Origin: Methanomicrobiales archaeon
Lineage (GTDB): Archaea; Halobacteriota; Methanomicrobia; Methanomicrobiales; JACTUA01
NCBI GenBank assembly: GCA_028678715.1
Contig: JAJRCY010000019.1
Coordinates: 1 to 10,439, forward strand
Direction: 5' to 3'
Length of the DNA: 10,439 nt
A program made the translations under genes and the position numbers. Positions 1-6,906 of the stretch are shown piece after piece. Each line of letters begins with the position of its first letter. The first letter of the stretch is position 1. The notes under the pieces were generated by a model, which ran no database searches, was not told the DNA's origin, and saw nothing but the letters and a program-made list of their open reading frames with translations.

Positions 1-948
1 CAGCACGCGGCAGAGGGCAGGGAGGTGATGGCAAGACGGGAGGGGCCCGGCCCCCTCCTCCCCCTCCAGGGCCATGGCGAGGAGGAGAATCCGGGTCACG
101 TCTGCAGCCCGGGGATCCGGGTCCACGCCGAAGAGCGAACCCAGGATGCGAAAACGCTCTTCCAGGCTCAGGCTCCGGAGCGAACCCCCTTCGTCCCCTG
201 ACCCCCCATCCAGGAGCTGTTGCCGGTGCCAGTTCTCGAGGTACCGGTAGGAGAGGAGCAGGAGATGGCCTGAACTGCACGCAGGGTCCAGGACCCGGAG
301 CCGGGCAATGTCTGCGTGTCTTCCCCCCTCTGCCTTTCCGGCCAGGGCTTGCGCCACCAGGTACTCCCGCGCGGCCTCCGGGGGTGGGAGAAATCCCCCT
401 GCCCCCTTCACCCCGGCTGTCTCTTCCAGGACCGCCCGGTGTCCTCCCATCAGCCGGATCTCCTTCCTGAACAATATCCGGAATACCCCGGCCAGACGGA
501 GCGTGGGGAACACCGAGAAGTCACAGGGAATACCGGGGGAAGAGAAGCCCTCCACGAACTCCCGGAGAACCCGGTCGTCCAGCTGCGGTTCCCGGGCGGG
601 GGTGGCGGACGGAGCCCGGTCTGCCTCACGGGTGCATGAGTAGAGGGCCAGGGGAGAGGTCCCTTCCGCGTCCAGGAAGAGGGCGGAGATACGCTCCAGG
701 ATACCCGCTGCAGGAGCCATGTCCCTCAGAGTTCTCGCCGAAAGAAGGCCCCGGTCCTCGCAGATCCGGAGGTACAGGATCCGGTCCATGACACCGTGGA
801 CGAATGCATTCAGTTCCCCGGAGGAGAGGGCCGGGTTCTGGAGTGCGACATTCCGGGCGATGGCGGACCGCCACCGCTCCAGGTAAGAGAGGAGGGCCTG
901 GTCCGCGGACGGGGTGCCCTCCCCTTCGCCTGTCGCCTGACCACTCAT
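1..948 (-). CDS. Eco57I/type IIG-like DNA methyltransferase, N-terminal part (runs off window)
   Basis: The frame is open from ATG at 948 to the window edge, giving 316 residues with no stop. Residues 46-70 (LNAFVHGVMDRILYLRICED...GLL) match the helical segment found before the catalytic domain in Eco57I-type N6-adenine methyltransferases. Residues 183-200 (GAGGFLPPPEAAREYLV) sit where these enzymes have a GVYYTP-type motif. LRVLDPACSSGHLLL (217-231) is motif I, the S-adenosylmethionine site, followed by FGVDPDPRAADVTRILL (273-289), the usual GVDIDPxAVxxA strand. Motif IV (NPPY) would lie beyond the edge. Family enzymes methylate adenine in restriction-modification or phage-defence systems. 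Motif I reads DPACSSG rather than DPACGSG, and the YTP-like motif is altered, so activity is uncertain. An in-frame GTG at 975 would add nine residues. It runs the same way as the ThDP gene 94 bp upstream. Family call fairly sure; role unknown. Confidence 0.75.
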   Translation of the reverse strand, partial: MSGQATGEGEGTPSADQALLSYLERWRSAIARNVALQNPALSSGELNAFVHGVMDRILYLRICEDRGLLSARTLRDMAPAAGILERISALFLDAEGTSPLALYSCTREADRAPSATPAREPQLDDRVLREFVEGFSSPGIPCDFSVFPTLRLAGVFRILFRKEIRLMGGHRAVLEETAGVKGAGGFLPPPEAAREYLVAQALAGKAEGGRHADIARLRVLDPACSSGHLLLLSYRYLENWHRQQLLDGGSGDEGGSLRSLSLEERFRILGSLFGVDPDPRAADVTRILLLAMALEGEEGAGPLPSCHHLPALCRVL

Positions 949-976
949 GCGGCGTTCCCGGTCATTGTGGATCACC
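945..976 (-). promoter_or_regulatory. Shine-Dalgarno site and 6-codon leader ORF before the methyltransferase gene
   Basis: On the minus strand GGTGATC (976-970), a strong match to the archaeal 16S rRNA 3' end, lies 4 nt before an ATG (965-963). That ATG opens a 6-codon ORF (MTGNAA) whose TGA stop (947-945) overlaps the methyltransferase ATG (948-946) in an ATGA junction. The methyltransferase ATG has no close ribosome site of its own, so it may be translated by coupling to this leader. Alternatively the true start is the in-frame GTG at 975, which lies inside the GGTGATC. The sequence elements are seen; their use is inferred. Confidence 0.4.
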
Positions 977-1000
977 GGAGGCGAAAAGGATGAGTTCCCG

Positions 1001-1019
1001 CGGGGGGGTCATCCCCCCG
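1001..1019 (-). terminator. G/C hairpin downstream of the ThDP gene
   Basis: A perfect inverted repeat has a C plus six G paired with six C plus G, around the 5-nt loop GTCAT. It begins 24 nt past the stop of the rubredoxin-ThDP gene. On the minus strand it is followed about 10-15 nt later by CCTTTTCG. It could end or attenuate transcription between the ThDP gene and the methyltransferase gene. The T run is short for an archaeal terminator, so the role is uncertain. Confidence 0.35.
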
Positions 1020-1042
1020 TTCCACCTTTGGGCGATGAGATC

Positions 1043-2818
1043 TCACGCGAACCTGCGGGGATCCGTCTCCACGTCGACGATGACCGGCAGATCCATCCCC
1101 ATGGCCCTCTCGATCGCAGGTTTCAGTTCTTCGGGCCGCTCCACCCGGATCCCCTCTCCACCGCAGGCCTTCCCGTACGCGGCAAAGTCCGGGTTCAGGA
1201 GAGCGGTGGCGAAGTTGGGGTAGTGCTCCGTCTGCTGCTCCACCCGGATCATACCCAGCTCGTGGTTGTTGAGCACCACGACCACCATGGGGAGCCGGTA
1301 CTTCACCGCGGTGACCAATTCGGCCATGGCCATGGAGAATCCCCCATCGCCTGTGATGCAGAAGACCGTTTTCTCCGGGTGCGCGAGCTTCGCGGCAATG
1401 GCGCCCGGGAGCCCGAAGCCCATGGTGGCCAGGTAACCGGACATGACGAACCGCTGCCGCTTCATGACAAAGTTCCGGCCGAACCACCAGCCGTTCTCGC
1501 CCACGTCGATGGAGATGACGGCGTCCTCGGGGACTACCTCCGAGAGGACCTTTATGATGTAGGGCGGCCGGAGGGGGACCGCCCGGGGATCCGCTTCCTG
1601 TTCCCTGCGTGCCGCAATCTCCCTCTTCATGGCGGCGACGCGGCCGCCCATCGCCTCATCCCTCCGGGGATGGACCCGGGCCGTGAGCCGGGGGATCACC
1701 ACGCCGCAGTTCCCCCAGAGGTTCACCGCCCGGTCCCCCTTCCCCAGCTTCAGGGGGTCCAGGTCCACCTGCACCATCGGGCGATCGACCGGCACATGGG
1801 TCTGCCTGGAGAACCCGACGCCGAGAGCAATCAGAGGATCGGCCTCCGAGGCCAGGGTCCGGGCTTCGGGTGTGCCCACGGTGCCCAGCACCGAGACCAC
1901 CGCCGGGTGATCGTCGGGGAGGACCCCCTTGGCCCGGAAGGTGGTGAGGATGGGGGCAGAGATCCGTTCCGCGAGTGCAGCCACCTGGGATGCAAAGGGG
2001 AATGCTCCCCAGCCTGCCAGAATGACCGGGGCTTTCCCCGCATCGATCAACTCCGCGGCCCGGGCCATCTCCTCCTCCGGCGGGAGGATGGCGTTGTTCG
2101 GGATGCAGGCCTCCCGGCGGCATACGGGGGCAGCGTGGGGCATCTTCTGGATGTCATTGGGAACCGATACCTGGGCGACGCCCCGGAGCAGGACTGCATG
2201 CCGGAGCGCCTTTGTCACGAGGGGGATCGTCATGGCAGGGTCCGCGATGGTGTTGTTGAAGATGGCGATGGGACGGAAGAAGGCGTCCTGGTCAATCTCC
2301 TGGAAGCCCCCGGGCCCCGAGTACTGCATCTCCACCTGCCCGTTGAGGGAGATCACCGATGCAGAATCCTCCCGTGCATCGTAGAGGCCCGTGGCCAGGT
2401 TGGTGGCACCCGGCCCCGCGATGGTCAGGCAGGCGGCGATGCCGCCAGTCAGTTTATGGTATGCCGATGCGGCCATGGCCGCGTTCTCCTCGTGCCGGAC
2501 GACGATGTACCGCATCTCCGGCCGTTTCCGCACCGCGTCCACCAGGCCCAGGGAGGAGGTCCCCGGGATACCGAAGACGAGGTTCACCCCCCATGCCGCG
2601 AGGGCGGCAACGATCACATCGCTGACCGTGGTCCCGGCGGCCCTTCCGGGCTCCTCCTCCGTGAGAGGGAGAAAGGCATCCTTCCCCGCCTGGCAGACCG
2701 GGCACTTCCAGTCCCCCGGCAGATCCGCAAACCGGGTCCCCGGGGGAGTCCCTGTCTCCGGCTCCCCCTTCTCCTCGTCATACACGTACTGGCATACCTG
2801 ACACTGCCACCGCGCCAT
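1043..2818 (-). CDS. Rubredoxin-ThDP enzyme fusion (acetolactate synthase/pyruvate oxidase superfamily)
   Basis: 591 residues from ATG at 2818, chosen because GGGTGAGG lies just upstream and the rubredoxin fold begins here; a longer frame up to 2956 adds only non-homologous residues. Residues 1-50 are a complete rubredoxin with iron ligands C6, C9 (CQVC) and C39, C42 (CPVC) and the usual YVYDEEKG and [14 protein letters not shown] segments. Residues about 62-225 form the PYR domain with FGIPGT (82-87) and catalytic Glu110 in RHEEN. Residues about 245-385 are the central domain. Residues about 415-591 are the PP domain, with the ThDP/Mg motif starting GDGG at 490-493 and ending NN at 517-518, then LGM. 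Such enzymes decarboxylate or ligate 2-oxo acids, often pyruvate; the rubredoxin suggests one-electron transfer. Sequence alone does not separate acetolactate synthase, pyruvate oxidase or another lyase. Probably cytosolic: no signal peptide or membrane segment. It is transcribed divergently from the VOC/malic enzyme operon. Confidence 0.9.
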   Translation of the reverse strand: MARWQCQVCQYVYDEEKGEPETGTPPGTRFADLPGDWKCPVCQAGKDAFLPLTEEEPGRAAGTTVSDVIVAALAAWGVNLVFGIPGTSSLGLVDAVRKRPEMRYIVVRHEENAAMAASAYHKLTGGIAACLTIAGPGATNLATGLYDAREDSASVISLNGQVEMQYSGPGGFQEIDQDAFFRPIAIFNNTIADPAMTIPLVTKALRHAVLLRGVAQVSVPNDIQKMPHAAPVCRREACIPNNAILPPEEEMARAAELIDAGKAPVILAGWGAFPFASQVAALAERISAPILTTFRAKGVLPDDHPAVVSVLGTVGTPEARTLASEADPLIALGVGFSRQTHVPVDRPMVQVDLDPLKLGKGDRAVNLWGNCGVVIPRLTARVHPRRDEAMGGRVAAMKREIAARREQEADPRAVPLRPPYIIKVLSEVVPEDAVISIDVGENGWWFGRNFVMKRQRFVMSGYLATMGFGLPGAIAAKLAHPEKTVFCITGDGGFSMAMAELVTAVKYRLPMVVVVLNNHELGMIRVEQQTEHYPNFATALLNPDFAAYGKACGGEGIRVERPEELKPAIERAMGMDLPVIVDVETDPRRFA

Positions 2819-2841
2819 CTCCTCACCCCAATCCCGGCTGG

Positions 2842-2880
2842 TACGGTACTGTATGGATGCGATGAGGGCTATATATTCCC
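2842..2880 (-). promoter_or_regulatory. Promoter of the rubredoxin-ThDP gene with GTACgGTAC dyad
   Basis: The minus strand carries GAATATATAG (2879-2870), a good archaeal TATA box. Initiation about 25 nt downstream would fall near 2849, leaving a leader of about 30 nt that includes the GGGTGAGG ribosome site. A short dyad, GTACgGTAC (2842-2850), lies at the expected start point, where a repressor would block initiation. The TATA core is nearly palindromic and could also serve the plus-strand operon, with a leader of about 70 nt. A second plus-strand candidate is ATTATT at 2927-2932. Confidence 0.5.
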
Positions 2881-2969
2881 TGGGGTGAATGCCCTGCAGT
2901 GCGCCCGCTCTCCCGCGCGTGCAAGGATTATTGAAGGGACCCACCCTAGGGATCAAGTGGATCTACCGG

Positions 2970-4067
2970 ATGCAGGAACCTCCCGTCCAGGATACCGATG
3001 CCCGGCTCTTCAGCCGGGCTACCCTTGTGGAGCGGGCCCGTAAAGAGGCCGGGATCGGAGGGATGGTGGGCGATCTCGCGGCTGCGATCATCTCCACCGA
3101 GCCTGACCACTTCCGGGACGCGGTGTCAGAGCTGCTGGCCACCACCGGGTACACCTGCGACGACGGGTGGAGCGATGCGGAGAGGGTGGGAGCCGCGGTG
3201 CTCCGGCGCCCGGGCTCCGCGGACCTGGTTCTCCAGTCCCGCCGGACTCCCCACCCCGTCCTCCCGGCCCTCCCCACCGCCCCACCAGCAGGAGCCCTGC
3301 CCTCGACACGGCTGGAGACGCTGGTCTTCTCGGCACGGGATCTCGAGGAACTGGTGGCTATCCAGGGACTCCGGGGGGTCCGGTTCCTCCCTCCCGGGAT
3401 CCTCTCCACGGAGCGGTACCGGTTCATCCAGACCCTTCCGTCAGCCTTCACGGGAAACTCCCTGGGGTATCTTGAATGGGAGCCAGGGGCAGACCACAGG
3501 TACAGACCCGACGGGGCGAAGGATACCCCCGGTCTCCCATCCAAGCCTAACCTGCCCTTCCTGCACCGGATCGGCGCCCTGGACCATGCGGCCACCCGGG
3601 TGCGGGCCGGGGACCGGGAACAGGCGGTCCTGGAGTTTCTTTCCCTGACCGGGTACCATCTCCAGTTCGCCATCCCGGTCAGGGACCAGAACTCCGTCAC
3701 CACGGTCACGAAGCGGTCGAAGGAGGACTTTGCCATGGTCTTCACCTCCGGGATCATGCCGTTTGTGGATGAGGCTACCTCCGGTCCCACGGAGCGTTTC
3801 ATCCACCGGTACGGGCCCCGGGTGCACCATCTGGCCTTCCGCACGGAAGCGATCGAGGCCACGATCGCGTCCCTGGAACGGGGTGGCCTGGAGTTCCTGG
3901 ACGGGCTGGTGGGGTCGCCGGAGGAGGGGCTCCACCAGATCTTCACCCGGCCCTCTCCCCACACGATGCTGGTGACCGAGTACATCCACCGGTACGGGGA
4001 CTCGGACGGGTTCTTCACGGAGAGCAACGTGAGCAGGCTCACGGCGGCGACGGCCCGCCAGGACTAG
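2970..4067 (+). CDS. HPPD-like VOC-fold protein
   Basis: 365 residues from ATG 2970; upstream in-frame codons back to 2889 give low-complexity sequence and were left out. The C-terminal half resembles the catalytic half of 4-hydroxyphenylpyruvate dioxygenase and hydroxymandelate synthase. IGALDHAATRV (201-211) supplies His206, RVHHLAFRTEAI (284-295) supplies His287, and LHQIFT (321-326) precedes LVTEYIHRYG (334-343) with Glu337. Together these make the 2-His-1-carboxylate metal site, and GFFTESN (347-353) matches the C-terminal gating helix. The N-terminal half (1-195) is poorly recognisable. True HPPD needs O2 to turn 4-hydroxyphenylpyruvate into homogentisate; in an anaerobic methanogen another reaction is likely. 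The metal site suggests a working enzyme acting on a 2-oxo acid, but the substrate is unknown. It is the first gene of an operon; malic enzyme begins 6 nt after its stop. Confidence 0.7.
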   Translation: MQEPPVQDTDARLFSRATLVERARKEAGIGGMVGDLAAAIISTEPDHFRDAVSELLATTGYTCDDGWSDAERVGAAVLRRPGSADLVLQSRRTPHPVLPALPTAPPAGALPSTRLETLVFSARDLEELVAIQGLRGVRFLPPGILSTERYRFIQTLPSAFTGNSLGYLEWEPGADHRYRPDGAKDTPGLPSKPNLPFLHRIGALDHAATRVRAGDREQAVLEFLSLTGYHLQFAIPVRDQNSVTTVTKRSKEDFAMVFTSGIMPFVDEATSGPTERFIHRYGPRVHHLAFRTEAIEATIASLERGGLEFLDGLVGSPEEGLHQIFTRPSPHTMLVTEYIHRYGDSDGFFTESNVSRLTAATARQD

Positions 4068-4073
4068 GGAAGT

Positions 4074-5294
4074 ATGACGGATAGGGACGATCTGATCTAC
4101 CGGGAATCGCTGGAACTGCACCGGCGGCTGCGGGGCAAGATCGAGATCCGACCCAAGATTTTCATCCGGACCCTGAAGGACCTCTCTAGGGTCTACACCC
4201 CCGGGGTGGCCCAGGTCTGCCGGGAGATCCAGCAGGACCGGGACAAGGCCTACACCTACACCATCAAGTCCAACACGGTGGCCATCATCACCGACGGGTC
4301 TGCGGTGCTGGGCCTGGGCAACATCGGCGGCTATGCCGCAATCCCGGTGATGGAGGGGAAGGCTCTCCTCTTCCGGGAGTTCGCCGGAGTGAACGCCTTC
4401 CCCATCTGTTTTGAGGGCTACCACACCGATTTCGTGGAGGACGTGAAGAACATCGCCCCGGTCTTCGGCGGTATCTGCCTGGAGGACATCGCGGCCCCCA
4501 AGTGCTTCGAAGTGGAGGAGGCGCTCCAGGGTATCGGCATACCGGTCATGCACGATGACCAGCACGGAACTGCGGTCGTGGTCCTCGCCGCCCTCATGAA
4601 CGCCTGCCGGGCGACCGGGCGGGAGATGGAGGATCTTACCATCGCCATCTGCGGGGCCGGGGCCGCGGGATTTGCCATCTTCCGGCTCCTCCGGTGCCTG
4701 GGGTACGATCAGCGCCTCTGCAAATCGGTGCGGGACATCATCATATGCGACCGGAAGGGGATCATCCACCGGGAGCGGGACGACCTCATGAAGAATAAGT
4801 ACAAGTACATCATCGCCCACGAGACGAACCGGAAGAACCGGACCGGGACCCTTGCGGATGCCATGGAGGGGGCAGATGTCTTTATCGGTGTCTCGGCCCC
4901 CTCCCTTGTTACGCAGGAGATGGTCCGTTCCATGGGCGAGGAGCCGATTGTCTTTGCTCTCGCCAACCCGGTCCCCGAGATCATGCCCGAGGAGGCCCGG
5001 AAGGGTGGGGCCGGTGTGGTTGCCACAGGGAGGAGCGACTACCCGAACCAGGTGAACAATGTGCTCGCATTCCCGGGGATCTTCCGGGGAGCGCTGGATG
5101 CCTGCGCCCGGGAGATCTCCAGCGAGATGAAGCTGGCCGCTGCCCATGCCCTTGCCGCCCGCGTGAAGCGCCCCACGCGGGGACGGATACTGCCGTCGGT
5201 GCTGGACCGGCGGGTGGCCCGGGCTGTGGCGGAGGCGGTCAGCGCGGCAGCCGTATCGTGCGGCTGTGCAAGGGATTGCCATTCAACGCCGTGA
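4074..5294 (+). CDS. Malic enzyme (oxaloacetate-decarboxylating malate dehydrogenase, NAD-type)
   Basis: 406 residues, the usual size of the short prokaryotic malic enzymes. It oxidatively decarboxylates malate to pyruvate and CO2 with reduction of NAD(P). Visible motifs are YTPGVA with catalytic Tyr41, MEGKALLFREFAG with Lys96, LEDI with metal ligands Glu137 and Asp138, HDDQHGTA with Asp162, the Rossmann loop GAGAAG (194-199), ANPVPEI (297-303) and SDYPNQVNN (321-329). Asp226 at the end of the second Rossmann strand (IIICDRKG) suggests preference for NAD over NADP. The C-terminus ends in a cysteine-rich tail (C396, C398, C402, H403) that is not typical. The start at ATG 4074 follows the VOC stop by 6 nt with a weak GGGA site, suggesting translational coupling. 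It is the second gene of the operon. Family assignment is very firm; physiological direction and cofactor are inferred. Confidence 0.95.
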   Translation: MTDRDDLIYRESLELHRRLRGKIEIRPKIFIRTLKDLSRVYTPGVAQVCREIQQDRDKAYTYTIKSNTVAIITDGSAVLGLGNIGGYAAIPVMEGKALLFREFAGVNAFPICFEGYHTDFVEDVKNIAPVFGGICLEDIAAPKCFEVEEALQGIGIPVMHDDQHGTAVVVLAALMNACRATGREMEDLTIAICGAGAAGFAIFRLLRCLGYDQRLCKSVRDIIICDRKGIIHRERDDLMKNKYKYIIAHETNRKNRTGTLADAMEGADVFIGVSAPSLVTQEMVRSMGEEPIVFALANPVPEIMPEEARKGGAGVVATGRSDYPNQVNNVLAFPGIFRGALDACAREISSEMKLAAAHALAARVKRPTRGRILPSVLDRRVARAVAEAVSAAAVSCGCARDCHSTP

Positions 5295-5312
5295 GGGGTC
5301 ACGGAAGTATCC

Positions 5313-6584
5313 ATGCTGCAGCTGTACAACACCCTGACCCGGAAGAAGGAGGTCTTCACCCCGCGGGAACCGGGCGTGGTCCGGTTCTTCACCTGTGGCC
5401 CGTCCATCTACCAGCCACCCCACCTGGGCAATTACCGGACCTTCCTGTACGAGGATGTCCTGCACCGGTACCTCCAGTACCTGGGGTACCGGGTGGACCG
5501 CGTGCTTCCCTTCACCGATGTGGAAGACAAGGCCATTGCCGAGGCGCAGCGGCGGGGCGTTTCTTTGCAGGAGCTCACCGACCGGGTCGCTTCCCGGTTC
5601 CACGAGGAGGCGCGGATGCTGCGGATCCACCCGCCCACCCACAACCCCCGGTCCTCCACCACGGTCGAAGAGGCGGCGAGAATCATCCAGGCGCTGCTCG
5701 CGAAGGGCTACGCGTACCGCGATGGCAGGGACATCTTCTTTGAGCCGATGAAGTACCGGGGGTTCGGGAGGCTGGCCCGGATTGACCTCTCCCGCTGGCC
5801 TGCGAAACGGAGGCGGTTCCGGAAGGACACCTACCCGGGCATCCGGTGGAACTATGGCGACTTCATCCTCTGGCACGGGGAACGGGTAGGGGATACGGCG
5901 GTGTGGAAGACCGCCATCGGCAGGGGGCGGCCATCCTGGAACGTGCAGGACCCGGCCATGATCCTCCCGTTCCTGGGCGCGTCCGTCGACATCCATGCCG
6001 GGGGCATCGACAACCTGGCCCGGCACCATGACTACACGCTGGCCATCATGGAGGTGCTGACAGGGCAGCCCTATGCCCGCTTCTGGCTCCACGGCGAGCA
6101 CCTGCTCACCGGCGGGAAGAAGATGTCCAAGAGCCGGGGGAATATCGTCTGTCCTGTCACCCTTGTTGCCGGGGGGTACACGCCGGAGCAGATCCGGTTC
6201 TTCCTCATCTCCGGCCACTACCGGGACCGGATGGACCTCACCGAAGAATCCCTGAAGGAGGCGGCTGACCGGCTCTCCCGCGTCCGGCAGATGGGGGAAT
6301 CCCTGGAGGGTGATCTCCGGGGAAAGGGGGATGATTCCGGGGTAGCCTCGCTCATCCGGTCCCTCGAAGAGGGATTCACGGAGAGGATGGATGATGACCT
6401 GGACGTGGAAGGAGCATGGGAGCACCTGGAAAAGATCCTCACGGCCCTTCACGGGATGGCCGTGGGGGGAATGCTGGGGAATGAAGAGGCCGCACACGTC
6501 ATCTCGATCCTCCGGAGGATCGACGGGGTACTCCAGGTGATCTACCCGGTTGCGGGGCTGCCTCCGGAGCCGGCATCCGGATAG
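5313..6584 (+). CDS. Cysteinyl-tRNA synthetase paralogue with broken zinc site (class I ligase)
   Basis: 423 residues, clearly homologous to CysRS along the catalytic core. FFTCGPSIYQPPHLGN (25-40) holds Cys28 and a HIGH-type motif (HLGN 37-40). TDVEDKAI (68-75), DFILW (183-187), DIHAGG (226-231) and a perfect KMSKS (270-274) follow. Aligning with E. coli CysRS, whose zinc ligands are C28, C209, H234 and E238, gives C28 kept, C209 replaced by Asp213, H234 kept as His238, and E238 replaced by Thr242. It also ends about 40 residues early, lacking the C-terminal anticodon-binding part. CysRS selects cysteine through zinc-thiolate contact, so this protein probably adenylates something other than cysteine, and perhaps does not charge tRNA. 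Amino-acid ligases such as MshC are known from this family, but MshC keeps the zinc. Last gene of the operon, 18 nt after malic enzyme; oligo-T follows. Annotating it as plain cysS would be misleading. Confidence 0.85.
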   Translation: MLQLYNTLTRKKEVFTPREPGVVRFFTCGPSIYQPPHLGNYRTFLYEDVLHRYLQYLGYRVDRVLPFTDVEDKAIAEAQRRGVSLQELTDRVASRFHEEARMLRIHPPTHNPRSSTTVEEAARIIQALLAKGYAYRDGRDIFFEPMKYRGFGRLARIDLSRWPAKRRRFRKDTYPGIRWNYGDFILWHGERVGDTAVWKTAIGRGRPSWNVQDPAMILPFLGASVDIHAGGIDNLARHHDYTLAIMEVLTGQPYARFWLHGEHLLTGGKKMSKSRGNIVCPVTLVAGGYTPEQIRFFLISGHYRDRMDLTEESLKEAADRLSRVRQMGESLEGDLRGKGDDSGVASLIRSLEEGFTERMDDDLDVEGAWEHLEKILTALHGMAVGGMLGNEEAAHVISILRRIDGVLQVIYPVAGLPPEPASG

Positions 6585-6608
6585 GGAGAACCCGCCCGGG
6601 ACCCCTCC

Positions 6609-6614
6609 TTTTTT
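6609..6614 (+). terminator. Oligo-T terminator of the VOC-malic enzyme-CysRS-like operon
   Basis: Six consecutive T residues, preceded by a C-rich stretch, lie 24 nt after the last stop codon of the operon. Archaeal RNA polymerase terminates at such oligo-U tracts without needing a strong hairpin, so this is the likely end of the transcript. Confidence 0.5.
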
Positions 6615-6625
6615 CAGCTGGTGAA

Positions 6626-6801
6626 CGGGAGGGGGACACCCCCTCCCGCCGCCCTCCCACCGTGAGGATGGTCGATCCAGGTCGGATCTCCCGGTGATAG
6701 TTCCAGGGCCGTAAAGAGCAGATTACCAGGGCCGACCAAATACCGATGAAGCGGATATCCTCTCGTGGGGGTGGGACCGGGAGGGGGCAGGCCCCCTCCC
6801 G
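6626..6801. repeat. 176-bp inverted-repeat element with C/G-rich end hairpins
   Basis: Both ends are hairpins with the same arms: CGGGAGGGGG/CCCCCTCCCG with loop ACA at 6626-6648, and the same arms extended by one C-G pair with loop AG at 6778-6801. The left end (6627-6669) and the reverse complement of the right end (6757-6800) also resemble each other over about 44 nt, both closing with GAGGAT. The whole is therefore a long imperfect inverted repeat around an 87-nt centre. That centre holds a 9-bp direct repeat, CCAGGGCCG, at 6703-6711 and 6726-6734. No flanking target duplication is visible and there is no transposase. It may be a MITE-like or dispersed intergenic repeat, or a structured RNA. 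The repeat structure is seen; its class is inference. Confidence 0.55.
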
Positions 6802-6829
6802 TCGCAATTAACGGCGAGGTGCGGGGTGT

Positions 6830-6904
6830 TCATTCGGAGACATCGATCCGGACCACGGGGTTCTCCACCCCCGTTTCTCCGTCGTAACCCTGCACCCCCA
6901 ACAT
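6830..6904 (-). other. Doubtful 24-residue ORF in the intergenic region
   Basis: The minus strand has ATG at 6904 and TGA at 6832-6830, encoding 24 residues that end in GVENPVVRIDVSE. The frame stays open upstream to about 6975 and could start at a GTG inside the hairpin at 6943-6970. After the TGA the same frame is open again to TGA 6616-6614, across the inverted-repeat element. No ribosome site is visible. It may be a remnant of a gene or a translated-looking piece of a dispersed repeat. Weak evidence for a real protein. Confidence 0.2.
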
Positions 6905-6906
6905 AC

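Noticed and set aside
39..58. GGAGGGG/CCCCTCC palindrome resembling the intergenic hairpin arms
   Set aside because: It lies inside the methyltransferase coding region and is explained by Gly, Glu and Pro codons in GC-rich DNA.
2889..2969. N-terminal extension of the VOC protein
   Set aside because: It would place coding sequence over the likely promoter and leader and adds no family similarity.
947..3043. 698-codon plus-strand open frame
   Set aside because: It lies antisense to the rubredoxin-ThDP gene, whose protein has clear domains and motifs. Its own translation is rich in Gly, His, Arg and Pro with no recognisable domain: a shadow frame of GC-rich coding DNA.
3441..5282. 613-codon minus-strand open frame
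   Set aside because: Antisense to the VOC and malic enzyme genes; no domain, composition typical of a shadow frame.
5283..6497. 404-codon minus-strand open frame
   Set aside because: Antisense to the CysRS-like gene; no ribosome site or recognisable motif.
6499..6807. 102-codon minus-strand open frame
   Set aside because: Overlaps the 3' end of the CysRS-like gene and the inverted-repeat element; no ribosome site and basic, proline-rich translation.
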